Assembly: GCA_947044405.1 (NCBI GenBank) | Contig: CAMRHE010000646.1 | Location: forward strand, 186,001-250,000 | Reading direction: 5' to 3' | DNA length: 64,000 bases | Origin: Leptodactylus fallax | Lineage: Eukaryota; Chordata; Amphibia; Anura; Leptodactylidae | Shown here: positions 49,157 to 58,982 of the stretch, piece after piece | Position numbering within the stretch: the first letter of the stretch is position 1 | Layout: each line of letters begins with the position of its first letter | Notes under the pieces: model-generated | What the model was told of the DNA's origin: nothing | The model's input: the letters and a program-made list of their open reading frames with translations, nothing else | Database searches by the model: none | Position numbers and translations under genes: made by a program

Positions 49157-49440
49157 CACCTCCTCACCGTGTACCACCACCACTTCACCGTGTACCACCA
49201 CCACCGCCTCACCGTGTACCACCATTACCGCGTACCGCCACCTCACCGTGTACTGCCACCGCCTCACCGTGTACCACCACCACCGCCTCACCGTGTACCG
49301 ACACCGCCTCACCGTGTACCACCATTACCGCGTACCGCCACCTCACCGTGTACTGCCGCCGCCTCACCGTGTACCACCACCACCGCGTACTGCCACCGCC
49401 TCACCGTGTACCGCCACCACCTCACCGTGTACCACCGCCA
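49157..49440. repeat. Short C-rich VNTR in IBA57 intron 1
   Basis: Irregular units of about 21-30 bp built from CACCGTGTACCACCACCACC and CCGCCTCACCGTGTACYGCC. Length variation is due to extra or missing CAC/CCG triplets. Confidence 0.9.
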
Positions 49441-49519
49441 GATGAATGGACCTGATCAGCGGGAGGTCAAACAATGGGAGCCAGAATCTGCCCCCAATTC
49501 AGCATCAAATTCCTAAGTG

Positions 49520-49640
49520 TGAATGGCCCCTTAGGCTACATTCACACGACTGAGGTGCAAAATGGCCCATGAAACAACATCCGTTTTTCACAGCTTCTTG
49601 CACCCGAGGGGCATCCTTTACATTTGAGTGTAGGGGGGGG
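49520..49640. mobile_element. MITE-like fragment
   Basis: TTAGGCTACATTCACACGAC at 49532-49551 resembles the termini of nonautonomous DNA elements that I recognise as common in frog genomes. It is preceded by GTGTGAATG in inverted orientation at about 49517. The downstream CACCCGAGGGGCATCC segment is also a familiar internal part. The full boundaries were not determined. Confidence 0.35.
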
Positions 49641-49831
49641 GGGAATCAGTGAAAACAGCCAAAACTAGGACATGACCTCTATTATACACATCCATGACAC
49701 TGAATGTGTTTCTGCCATGTGACGTCCATTATTCAGGGTGGCTGGGCCATGAGGCTTCCTGCATATATAACTGTAGTGGTCACATGGTGTCCGGGAGCCC
49801 TCCAAGTTATTCAGAGACTTTCCTTACACTA

Positions 49832-51374
49832 CACTGTGTTCCAAATTATTAAGCAAATAATATTTTCTCATATTTTCCAAAATTACCTATATGAATTGCA
49901 GTCATTGTAATTTTCCAGTCATCAACTATTCGAGTATAATTGAAAGGTTTTTGAACAAACTGCCTATGATAACAGTATATTTAAAAAAAAAAATAAACAC
50001 TCAAAATGCATGTTCTAAATTATTATGCACAGCAGAATTTGCAACCTTCTCATTTTTATTAAGAACAAAAAAATGGTCATTGTGAAATTCTAAGCATTAG
50101 CAGGTTATTACAAACAAATCAAACAGTTTTCAAGCCAAAACTTTATTCGAGGTGATGTTACATTTGCACATAGGACCCCTTGTTCGAAAGAAGCTTCTGA
50201 ACTCTCTCGTCCATTGAATTTGTCAGTTTTTGGATGGTTTCTGCTTCAATTGTTTTGCATGAGGACAGAATACCCTCCCAGAGCTGTTGCTTAGATGAGA
50301 ACTGCCTCCCGCCATCATAGACACTCCTTTTGGTGATGCTCCAGAGGTTCTCAATGGGGTTGAGGTCAGGGGAGCATGGGGGCCACACCATAAGTTTGTC
50401 CCCTTTTATGCCCATAGCAGCCAGAGATGCAGATGTGTTATTTGCAGCATGAGACGGTGCATTATCATGCATGAAAATGATCTTTCTGCGGAATGCATGG
50501 TTCTTCTTCTTGAACCATGGCAGGAAGTGCTGTTTGAGAAACTCCACATACATTATGGAGTTCATCTTTACCCCTTCAGGGATCCTAAAGGGGCCGACAA
50601 TCTCTCTCCCCATGATTCCAGCCCAAAACATTACTCCACCTCCTCCTTGTTGGCGCCGTAGCCGTGTTTGCATGGGGTGTCCATCAACAAGCCATCCTCC
50701 ACTCCATCCATCTGGACCATCGAGCGTTGTACGGCACTCATCGGTCTTCATGTATTGTTTGGCCCACTGGAGCCGTTTCTGCTTGTGTGCAGTGGATAGA
50801 GGAGGTCGACAGGATGGCTTACGCGCAGCTGCAAACCTCTGAAGGACCCTGCATCTTGTTGTTCGGAGGACGTTGGAGGCACCAGCAGCTTCAAAAACTT
50901 GTCTGCTGCAATGACAAGGCATTTTTGAAGCTGCTCTTTTAACCTGACGTAATTGCCTGTTGGAAAGAGTCCTCAATTTTCCCTTATCTGCACGCACACG
51001 TGTGTGCTGTGAATCAGCTACATACTTCTTGATTGTGCGATGATCACGATGAAGTGTCTTGGCAATGTTGATTGTAGTCATGCCTTGACCTAAACACTCC
51101 ACAATTTGTTGCTCCTCAGCAGCCAACACATCCTTTTTCTTTCCCATTTTGGCTGAAAATGTAGGCTGCTTAATAATGTGGGACAGCCTTCTTAAGTAGT
51201 CTTGCCTTTAATTGGACACACCTGCCAAACTAATTAGCACAGGTGTCTGCAATTGCTTTCAGTGATATAAAGAGCCCTGACACACATCACCAGCAATGAG
51301 TTTAACTGACAAACAAAAAAATTCTTACCTTATGACTCCTAAACACTTTTTGCATAATAATTTGGAACACAGTG
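49832..51374 (-). mobile_element. Tc1/mariner element (DD37E type), nearly intact
   Basis: A 1,543-bp element flanked by TA (49830-49831 and 51375-51376). The terminal inverted repeats start CACTGTGTTCCAAATTATTA on both ends, with one base difference soon after. It contains one minus-strand transposase gene (51147-50158). It lies in antisense orientation within IBA57 intron 1. The spacing between the last two catalytic acids (37 residues) fits the DD37E group (TRT-like Tc1 elements); the family assignment is from spacing alone. Confidence 0.9.
50158..51147 (-). CDS. Tc1-like transposase (DD37E type), 329 residues
   Basis: Cut-and-paste transposase that binds the terminal inverted repeats and inserts at TA. 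Residues 1-110 form the paired helix-turn-helix DNA-binding region (EEQQIVECLGQGMTTINIAK and following). The catalytic domain has D136 (TDECR), GPDGW at 144-148, GGGGVMFWAGI at 168-178, D228 (MHDNAPSH) and E266 (SPDLNPIENLW). Between D228 and E266 there are 37 residues. Ahead of D136 the hydrophobic strand that usually precedes the first catalytic Asp (V-I-F-S/T-D-E in relatives) seems missing: the text goes straight from QYMK to TDE. A small in-frame deletion is likely, so the protein may be inactive although the frame is open from start to stop. Confidence 0.9.
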   Translation of the reverse strand: MGKKKDVLAAEEQQIVECLGQGMTTINIAKTLHRDHRTIKKYVADSQHTRVRADKGKLRTLSNRQLRQVKRAASKMPCHCSRQVFEAAGASNVLRTTRCRVLQRFAAARKPSCRPPLSTAHKQKRLQWAKQYMKTDECRTTLDGPDGWSGGWLVDGHPMQTRLRRQQGGGGVMFWAGIMGREIVGPFRIPEGVKMNSIMYVEFLKQHFLPWFKKKNHAFRRKIIFMHDNAPSHAANNTSASLAAMGIKGDKLMVWPPCSPDLNPIENLWSITKRSVYDGGRQFSSKQQLWEGILSSCKTIEAETIQKLTNSMDERVQKLLSNKGSYVQM

Positions 51375-51842
51375 TAGATGGAGCGAGCCATGAGCACGGG
51401 CAGTGATAGCACCTGCGCAATATTTTGTGGTTCACTTCTGCAGCCGCCACACACACACACGTAAAAACTACAGAGCTGTCTGGTGCCGGAGAAATGAAAG
51501 AGTCCAGATATTATTATGGATTTATTATCTGCAATTGTGGAAAATATACCACAAAAAACTACAGTCACATGCACGAAGCCAGATTTTGTGAGGGCGTCTC
51601 CTTTAGAAATGATATGCCCAAGTGAACGTTTTACAAATCCAGACATACCAAACATGAAGATGTAATAAGAATCATTTCAGTCGATATTCTCTGTGTGGGT
51701 GATTGGCTCCGGAGAAGCGTCCGTGTTCCCTGACCTTATTCCTGTGTGCAGATTGTTATAAAACATGAATTATGACATAGCTGGCTATTTCTTCTGTAGT
51801 CCAGACAAGTCTCAGTCACCCATCCATGATGTCTAACCTGTG

Positions 51843-51874
51843 ATCATACAGGTGACCTGTATAGTCATTATATT
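51843..51874. repeat. Isolated unit related to the 43/45-bp repeat
   Basis: ATCATACAGGTGACCTGTAT then AGTCATTATATT matches the 45-bp unit form with a few differences. It lies about 95 bases before the second array. It may be a degenerate or ancestral unit. Confidence 0.6.
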
Positions 51875-51967
51875 GGCGGCAACACTTGGTGGGTCTCTTC
51901 TTTTATGCCCACAGCAGACAATAACTATTCCGCTACCGAAGGTTTTTTTTTTCTGACATGGAAAAAT

Positions 51968-53122
51968 GTCCTCTATCATACAGGGGATGTATAGTAATCA
52001 TACATATAATGTCCTCTATCATACAGGGGATGTATAGTAATCATACATATAATGTCCTCTATCATACAGGGGATGTATAGTAATTGTACATATAATGTCC
52101 TCTATCATACAGGGGATGTATAGTAATTGTACATATAATGTCCTCTATCATACAGGGGATGTATAGTAATCATACATATAATGCCCTCTATCATACAGGG
52201 GATGTATAGTAATCATACATATAATGCCCTCTATCATACAGGTGACATGTATAGTAATCATACATATAATGTCCTCTATCATACAGGGGATGTATAGTAA
52301 TCGTACATATAATGTCCTCTATCATACAGGGGATGTATAGTAATCGTACATATAATGTCCTCTATCATACAGGGGATGTATAGTAATCGTACATATAATG
52401 TCCTCTATCATACAGGGGATGTATAGTAATCATACATATAATGTCCTCTATCATACAGGGGATGTATAGTAATCATACATATAATGTCCTCTATCATACA
52501 GGGGATGTATAGTAATCATACATATAATGTCCTCTATCATACAGGGGATGTATAGTAATCATACATATAATGTCCTCTATCATACAGGGGATGTATAGTA
52601 ATCATACATATAATGTCCTCTATCATACAGGGGATGTATAGTAATCATACATATAATGTCCTCTATCATACAGGGGATGTATAGTAATCATACATATAAT
52701 GCCCTCTATCATACAGGGGATGTATAGTAATCATACATATAATGTCCTCTATCATACAGGTGACATGTATAGTAATCATACATATAATGTCCTCTATCAT
52801 ACAGGGGATGTATAGTAATCATACATATAATGTCCTCTATCATACAGGGGATGTATAGTAATCGTACATATAATGTCCTCTATCATACAGGTGACATGTA
52901 TAGTAATCGTACATATAATGTCCTCTATCATACAGGGGATGTATAGTAATCGTACATATAATGTCCTCTATCATACAGGGGATGTATAGTAATCGTACAT
53001 ATAATGTCCTCTATCATACAGGGGATGTATAGTAATCATACATATAATGTCCTCTATCATACAGGGGATGTATAGTAATCATACATATAATGTCCTCTAT
53101 CATACAGGTGACATGTACAGTA
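51968..53122. repeat. 43/45-bp minisatellite, second array, about 27 copies
   Basis: Same unit and same variants (ATCATACAT/ATCGTACAT; GGGG/GGTGAC) as the array at 32948-39124, here inside IBA57 intron 1. It ends in a flank (ATGTACAGTAATAGGTGC, then GCAGTGTGAACCCAGCCTAA) resembling that of the first array. Confidence 0.97.
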
Positions 53123-53342
53123 ATAGGTGCTGCTCTTTACCACAATTATACTGCATGTAGATTTTTTTTTAGTAAGAAATTGCAGTGTGAACCCAGCCTA
53201 ACTCCCACCAATGAACAACACTCATAAGTAAACCAAGTCATCACTATCCTGATGTGCATCTGGTGGTGCAGATAAGCGGCTGTGTCTGATACCTCACCCC
53301 GAGCTGTTCTGTCTGATGACTTATAACCTCTCACACTGTCAT

Positions 53343-56300
53343 GTTGGAGCGCTCCTCGGTGCCATCATACAGGGTCCGTACATGTAGCTTTGCTTAGTCT
53401 ATGTTGTACAGTTGGAGCGCTCCTCGGTGCCATCATACAGGGTCCGTACATACAGCTTTGCTTAGTCTATGTTGTACAGTTGGAGTGCTCCTCGGTGCCA
53501 TCATACAGGGTCCGTACATGTAGCTTTGCTTACAGTCTATGTTGTACAGTTGGAGTGCTCCTCGGTGCCATCATACAGGGTCCACACATACCGCTTTGCT
53601 TAGTCTATGTTGTACAGTTGGAGCGCTCCTCGGTGCCATCATACAGGGTCCGTACATGCAGCTTTGCTTAGTCTATGTTGTACAGTTGGAGTGCTCCTCG
53701 GTGCCATCATACAGGGTCTGTATATACAGCTTTGCTTACAGTCTATGTTGTACAGTTGGAGTGCTCCTCGGTGCCATCATACAGGGTCCGTACATACAGC
53801 TTTGCTTAGTCTATGTTGTACAGTTGGAGTGCTCCTCGGTGCCATCATACAGGGTCCGTACATGCAGCTTTGCTTACAGTCCATGTTGTACAGTTGGAGT
53901 GCTCCTCGGTGCCATCATACAGGGTCCGTACATGCAGCTTTGCTTACAGTCCATGTTGTACAGTTGGAGTGCTCCTCGGTGCCATCATACAGGGTCCGTA
54001 CATGCAGCTTTGCTTAGTCTATGTTGTACAGTTGGAGTGCTCCTCGGTGCCATCATACAGGGTCCGTACATACAGCTTTGCTTACAGTCTATGTTGTACA
54101 GTTGGAGTGCTCCTCGGTGCCATCATACAGGGTCCGTACATACAGCTTTGCTTACAGTCTATGTTGTACAGTTGGAGCGCTCCTCGGTGCCATCATACAG
54201 GGTCCGTACATACAGCTTTGCTTAGTCTATGTTGTACAGTTGGAGTGCTCCTCGGTGCCATCATACAGGGTCCGTACATGTAGCTTTGCTTACAGTCTAT
54301 GTTGTACAGTTGGAGTGCTCCTCGGTGCCATCATACAGGGTCCATACATACAGCTTTGCTTAGTCTATGTTGTACAGTTGGAGCGCTCCTCGGTGCCATC
54401 ATACAGGGTCCGTACATGCAGCTTTGCTTACAGTCCATGTTGTATAGTTGGAGCGCTCCTCGGTGCCATCATACAGGGTCTGTATATACAGCTTTGCTTA
54501 CTCTATGTTGTACAGTTGGAGCGCTCCTCGGTGCCATCATACAGGGTCCACACATACCGCTTTGCTTAGTCTATGTTGTACAGTTGGAGCGCTCCTCGGT
54601 GCCATCATACAGGGTCCGTACATGCAGCTTTGCTTAGTCTATGTTGTACAGTTGGAGTGCTCCTCGGTGCCATCATACAGGGTCTGTATATACAGCTTTG
54701 CTTACAGTCCATGTTGTACAGTTGGAGCGCTCCTCGGTGCCATCATACAGGGTCCGTACATGCAGCTTTGCTTAGTCTATGTTGTACAGTTGGAGTGCTC
54801 CTCGGTGCCATCATACAGGGTCCGTACATACAGCTTTGCTTACAGTCTATGTTGTACAGTTGGAGCGCTCCTCGGTGCCATCATACAGGGTCCGTACATG
54901 CAGCTTTGCTTACAGTCTATGTTGTACAGTTGGAGTGCTCCTCGGTGCCATCATACAGGGTCCGTACATACAGCTTTGCTTAGTCTATGTTGTACAGTTG
55001 GAGCGCTCCTCGGTGCCATCATACAGGGTCCGTACATGTAGCTTTGCTTACAGTCTATGTTGTACAGTTGGAGTGCTCCTCGGTGCCATCATACAGGGTC
55101 TGTACATACAGCTTTGCTTACAGTCTATGTTGTACAGTTGGAGCGCTCCTCGGTGCCATCATACAGGGTCCGTACATACAGCTTTGCTTAGTCTATGTTG
55201 TACAGTTGGAGCGCTCCTCGGTGCCATCATACAGGGTCCATACATACAGCTTTGCTTAGTCTATGTTGTACAGTTGGAGCGCTCCTCGGTGCCATCATAC
55301 AGGGTCCGTACATGTAGCTTTGCTTACAGTCTATGTTGTACAGTTGGTGCGCTCCTCGGTGCCATCATACAGGGTCCGTACATGTAGCTTTGCTTACAGT
55401 CTATGTTGTACAGTTGGAGCGCTCCTCGGTGCCATCATACAGGGTCCGTACATGCATCTTTGCTTACAGTCTATGTTGTACAGTTGGTGCGCTCCTCGGT
55501 GCCATCATACAGGGTCCGTACATGTAGCTTTGCTTACAGTCCATGTTGTACAGTTGGAGTGCTCCTCAGTGCCATCATACAGGGTCCGTACATACAGCTT
55601 TGCTTAGTCTATGTTGTACAGTTGGTGCGCTCCTCAGTGCCATCATACAGGGTCCGTACATGTAGCTTTGCTTACAGTCCATGTTGTACAGTTGGAGTGC
55701 TCCTCGGTGCCATCATACAGGGTCCGTACATACAGCTTTGCTTAGTCTATGCTGTACAGTTGGTGCGCTCCTCGGTGCCATCATACAGGGTCCGTACATA
55801 CAGCTTTGCTTAGTCTATGTTGTACAGTTGGAGTGCTCCTCGGTGCCATCATACAGGGTCCATACATACAGCTTTGCTTAGTCTATGTTGTACAGTTGGT
55901 GCGCTCCTCGGTGCCATCATACAGGGTCCGTACATGTAGCTTTGCTTACAGTCCATGTTGTACAGTTGGAGCGCTCCTCGGTGCCATCATACAGGGTCCG
56001 TACATACAGCTTTGCTTACAGTCCATGTTGTACAGTTGGAGTGCCCCTCGGTGCCATCATACAGGGTCCGTACATACAGCTTTGCTTACAGTCCATGTTG
56101 TACAGTTGGAGCGCTCCTCGGTGCCATCATACAGGGTCCGTACATACAGCTTTGCTTACAGTCCATGTTGTACAGTTGGTGCGCTCCTCGGTGCCATCAT
56201 ACAGGGTCCATACATACAGCTTTGCTTAGTCTATGTTGTACAGTTGGAGTGCTCCTCGGTGCCATCATACAGGGTTCGTACATACAGCTTTGCTTAGTCT

Positions 56301-56546
56301 ATGTTGTACAGTTGGTGCGCTCCTCGGTGCCATCATACAGGGTCCGTACATGTAGCTTTGCTTACAGTCCATGTTGTACAGTTGGAGCGCTCCTCGGTGC
56401 CATCATACAGGGTCCGTACATACAGCTTTGCTTACAGTCCATGTTGTACAGTTGGAGTGCTCCTCGGTGCCATCATACAGGGTCCGTACATACAGCTTTG
56501 CTTACAGTCCATGTTGTACAGTTGGAGCACTCCTCGGTGCCATCAC
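53343..56546. repeat. 68/70-bp minisatellite, about 46 copies, ending at the exon 2 acceptor
   Basis: Units contain GTTGGAGCGCTCCTCGGTGC, then CATCATACAGGGTCCGTACA, TACAGCTTTGCTTAGTCTAT and GTTGTACA. CTTACAGTC instead of CTTAGTC gives the 70-bp form. The last partial unit runs to CTCCTCGGTGCCATCAC at about 56546, only about 23 bases before the 3' splice site of IBA57 exon 2. Confidence 0.97.
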
Positions 56547-56569
56547 TGATTCTGCCCATTCTCTTGCAG

Positions 56570-56904
56570 TGTTCCGGGGCCACAGGGCGGGTCACATGAC
56601 CTCCTCCTGGAGTGTGACATTACAGCGGTGGACGCCATTCAGCAACATCTACAGGTTTATAATTTCCGGAAGAAGATAGAGCTGTGTCCGTGCCCAGAGC
56701 TGTCCATCTGGGCTGTGATCCAGGAGAAGCCGGACTCTCCAGTGGACATGCTGACCCCATCGGCCCTGCTTTGTGCTCCGGACCCCAGGGGCCCGGTGAT
56801 GGGCTACAGGCTGGTGGCCCAAACTGGACAGGACATCAAGGAAATCCTGCCGGGAGCAAAGCTGGGAAATGTCAGGGACTACAGCCGCCACAGATATCAG
56901 CATG
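56570..56904 (+). CDS. IBA57: IBA57 exon 2
   Basis: The acceptor TTCTCTTGCAG ends at 56569 and the donor CATG|GTGCGT begins at 56905. The exon enters in phase 2 (AG from exon 1 plus T gives Ser) and leaves in phase 1. It encodes residues like HDLLLECDITAVDAIQQHLQ, YNFRKKIEL, ELSIWAVI, DPRGPVMGYRLVAQ and KLGNVRDYSRHRYQHG. All are recognisable parts of vertebrate IBA57, including the DPR..MG.R block and the DY..HRY..G block of the GcvT-like fold. The frame is continuous with the conserved frame of exon 1 and with exon 3. No lesions were seen. Confidence 0.95.
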
Positions 56905-57468
56905 GTGCGTACTTATCTGTTTCTGGGAAAGCTGTGTGAAGAGAGTATGGTCACCATCACCATCAGCTTTCCTGCCTCTAAGACACGACAGTCGTTCACA
57001 ATGCTGCAGTGTTGCATATACTCCAGTCACCTCCAGAGCTGCATTCACTGCAGTGATTATGTGCTAGGGTATATTTCAGCACATTAGAAATGATTTTCAT
57101 TTGCAGCTTTCTTCACCATATCTGCGTGACTAGTGTGCCGTATACTCCAGTCGCAGCTCTTGGGTGTGTAAGTGGTGCATTATGGGAGATGTAGTGTTTC
57201 CGCCTGGTGCTGTACAAACTCGGCAGCGATCAATGGAGAGCTGTGCCTGTCAGAATTATGATTGCAGCTCTGGATGTAACTAAACTATAATACATGATGT
57301 AACCAGAATCCTGACTAGAGTATAAAGCTACACATAACAGTAGAATCGTCTCTGGAATAGAAGACTTGCAGCTCTGGATGTGACTAGACTACACAATGAA
57401 TGTCAGGGGCTGATGATGTCATGATATGGCCACATGACCACTGATGAGTCTATCATTTGTTCTTACAG
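56905..57468 (+). other. IBA57: IBA57 intron 2 (564 bp)
   Basis: Donor GTGCGT and acceptor TTGTTCTTACAG. It contains several stray copies of the dispersed GCAGCTCTGGATGTGACTAG / CTCCAGTCACCTCCAGAGC repeat in both orientations (about 57020-57050, 57145-57165, 57265-57300, 57370-57392). Confidence 0.9.
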
Positions 57469-57860
57469 GGATACCGGAGGGGGTGAAAGACTTACCCCCG
57501 GGCGAGGCATTGCCGCTGGAATCCAACTTGGTCTATATGAATGGCGTCAGCTTCTCCAAGGGCTGCTACATCGGTCAGGAGCTGACGGCGCGGACTCACC
57601 ACACTGGCATCATTCGTAAGCGCCTGGTGCCTGTGCGCCTTTCTTCTTTGTTATCGGCTGGTTGCGCAGGGGTGGAGATTACCACCACATCGGGGAAATC
57701 TGCTGGCAAGTACAGGGCCGGTGTGGAGGAGCTGGGGCTAGCGCTTCTCAGACTCGCCCATATTAAGGAGGAGCTTCAGATAACCACAGGAGGCGGAGCA
57801 GTCATCAGTGTGGAGGCCTCTGTGCCAGGATGGTGGCCGAGTCCTGGAGATGGTGTATGA
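57469..57860 (+). CDS. IBA57: IBA57 exon 3, C-terminal part and stop
   Basis: The exon starts after CAG at 57466-57468 and completes a Gly codon. It encodes [20 protein letters not shown], then the family signature KGCYIGQE (57558-57581) with the conserved cysteine, and [15 protein letters not shown]. The C-terminal barrel region follows, ending [14 protein letters not shown] with a TGA stop at 57858-57860. With one base skipped in exon 1 the whole protein would be about 318 residues, shorter than the roughly 356 of human IBA57, mostly at the N terminus. Exon number and junction phases fit a three-exon gene as in mammals. Confidence 0.96.
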
Positions 57861-58275
57861 AGGCTGAGGCACAGTGAACTACGACTTGTCACATGACCCT
57901 GGAGGTAATCATGGCTTGTGGTCACTGATGGCAAGAAGAGATCTTGAAAATGGAGAATTGAAAAACAGAGGCGTGTTGGTGATGTCACTAAGGTGTGAGG
58001 CTCTCTGTACCTCGTGAGCCTGGGCAAGATAGATGAACCCAGACCTGAAGCTCCAGGACCTGATGGGCAGGGGGTGGTGATGACATCATAGATGGTGACT
58101 GGGGGAGGGGGCTTATTTGTTCTAGATATTTTGTGCCATTTTCCTGCTCGTCCTGCCGAGAGCATTTTTACTGCTACATCAGGGGGCACAAACTTATTAT
58201 CTGCACTGATCAGATGTTCTACAGATACATGTATGTGCGATATTCTGTAATAAAGTAATCTCATCTCCTTCTGTC
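57861..58275 (+). other. IBA57: IBA57 3' UTR with poly(A) signal
   Basis: Unique sequence after the stop. A canonical AATAAA lies at 58249-58254, followed by a T/C-rich stretch with TCTCC and TTCTGTCT. Cleavage is expected at about 58265-58280. Confidence 0.75.
58249..58254 (+). terminator. IBA57: Poly(A) signal AATAAA of IBA57
   Basis: Hexamer AATAAA about 390 bases after the stop codon, with a downstream pyrimidine-rich element. Confidence 0.75.
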
Positions 58276-58431
58276 TAATATACATAAATGGTGGTGGGGA
58301 GGGGTGATAAGAGAGGCTGTTGTCATGGTAACACTGCCTTATTCTATCAGGTCAAGCCACACAACAGTGACCCACCAACTCCCAGATGCAGATACTGAAT
58401 AAGCAGAGAATGCTGAGTCTACAAAATAGTG

Positions 58432-58980
58432 AGCTCAGCTCTGGAGTATAATACAGGATGTAACTCAGGATCAGTACAGGATAAGTAATGTAATGTATGT
58501 ACACAGTGACTGTACCAGCAGAATAGTGAGCGCAGCTCTGGAGTATAATACAGGATGTAACTCAGTATCAGTACAGGATAAGTAATGTAATGTATGTACA
58601 CAGTGACTGTACCAGCAGAATAGTGAGCGCAGCTCTGGAGTATAATACAGGATGTAACTCAGGATCAGTACAGGATAAGTAATGTAATGTATGTACACAG
58701 TGACTGTACCAGCAGAATAGTGAGCGCAGCTCTGGAGTATAATACAGGATGTAACTCAGGATCAGTACAGGATAAGTAATGTAATGTATGTACACAGTGA
58801 CTGCACCAGCAGAATAGTGAGCGCAGCTCTGGAGTATAATACAGGATGTAACTCAGGATCAGTACAGGATAAGTAATGTAATGTATGTACACAGTGACTG
58901 TACCAGCAGAATAGTGAGCACAGCTCTGGATTATAATACAGGATGTAACTCAGGATCAGTACAGGATAAGTAATGTAATG
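58432..58980. repeat. 97-bp satellite, left part, about 5.7 copies
   Basis: Units contain GTACACAGTGACTGTACCAG, CAGAATAGTGAGCGCAGCTC, TGGAGTATAATACAGGATGT and AACTCAGGATCAGTACAGGA. Period is exactly 97 bp in several consecutive copies. It continues after the inserted Tc1-like element at 60538. Confidence 0.95.
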
Positions 58981-58982
58981 TA

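Larger units (their letters stand above)
48684..56569 (+). other. IBA57: IBA57 intron 1 (7,886 bp)
   Basis: Bounded by the donor CAG|GTACGT and the acceptor CTCTTGCAG|T. It holds a 24-bp-type VNTR (49157-49440), a Tc1-like element (49832-51374), the second 43/45-bp array (51968-53122) and the 68/70-bp array (53343-56546). About 80 percent of the intron is repeat or transposon. Unique remnants (48684-49156, 49441-49831, 51377-51967, 53123-53342) show no genes. Confidence 0.9.

Noticed and set aside
57861..58275. Additional coding exon after IBA57
   Set aside because: The conserved protein ends with the usual C-terminal SVPGWWP-type motif and a stop, followed by a standard AATAAA; open frames here are short.
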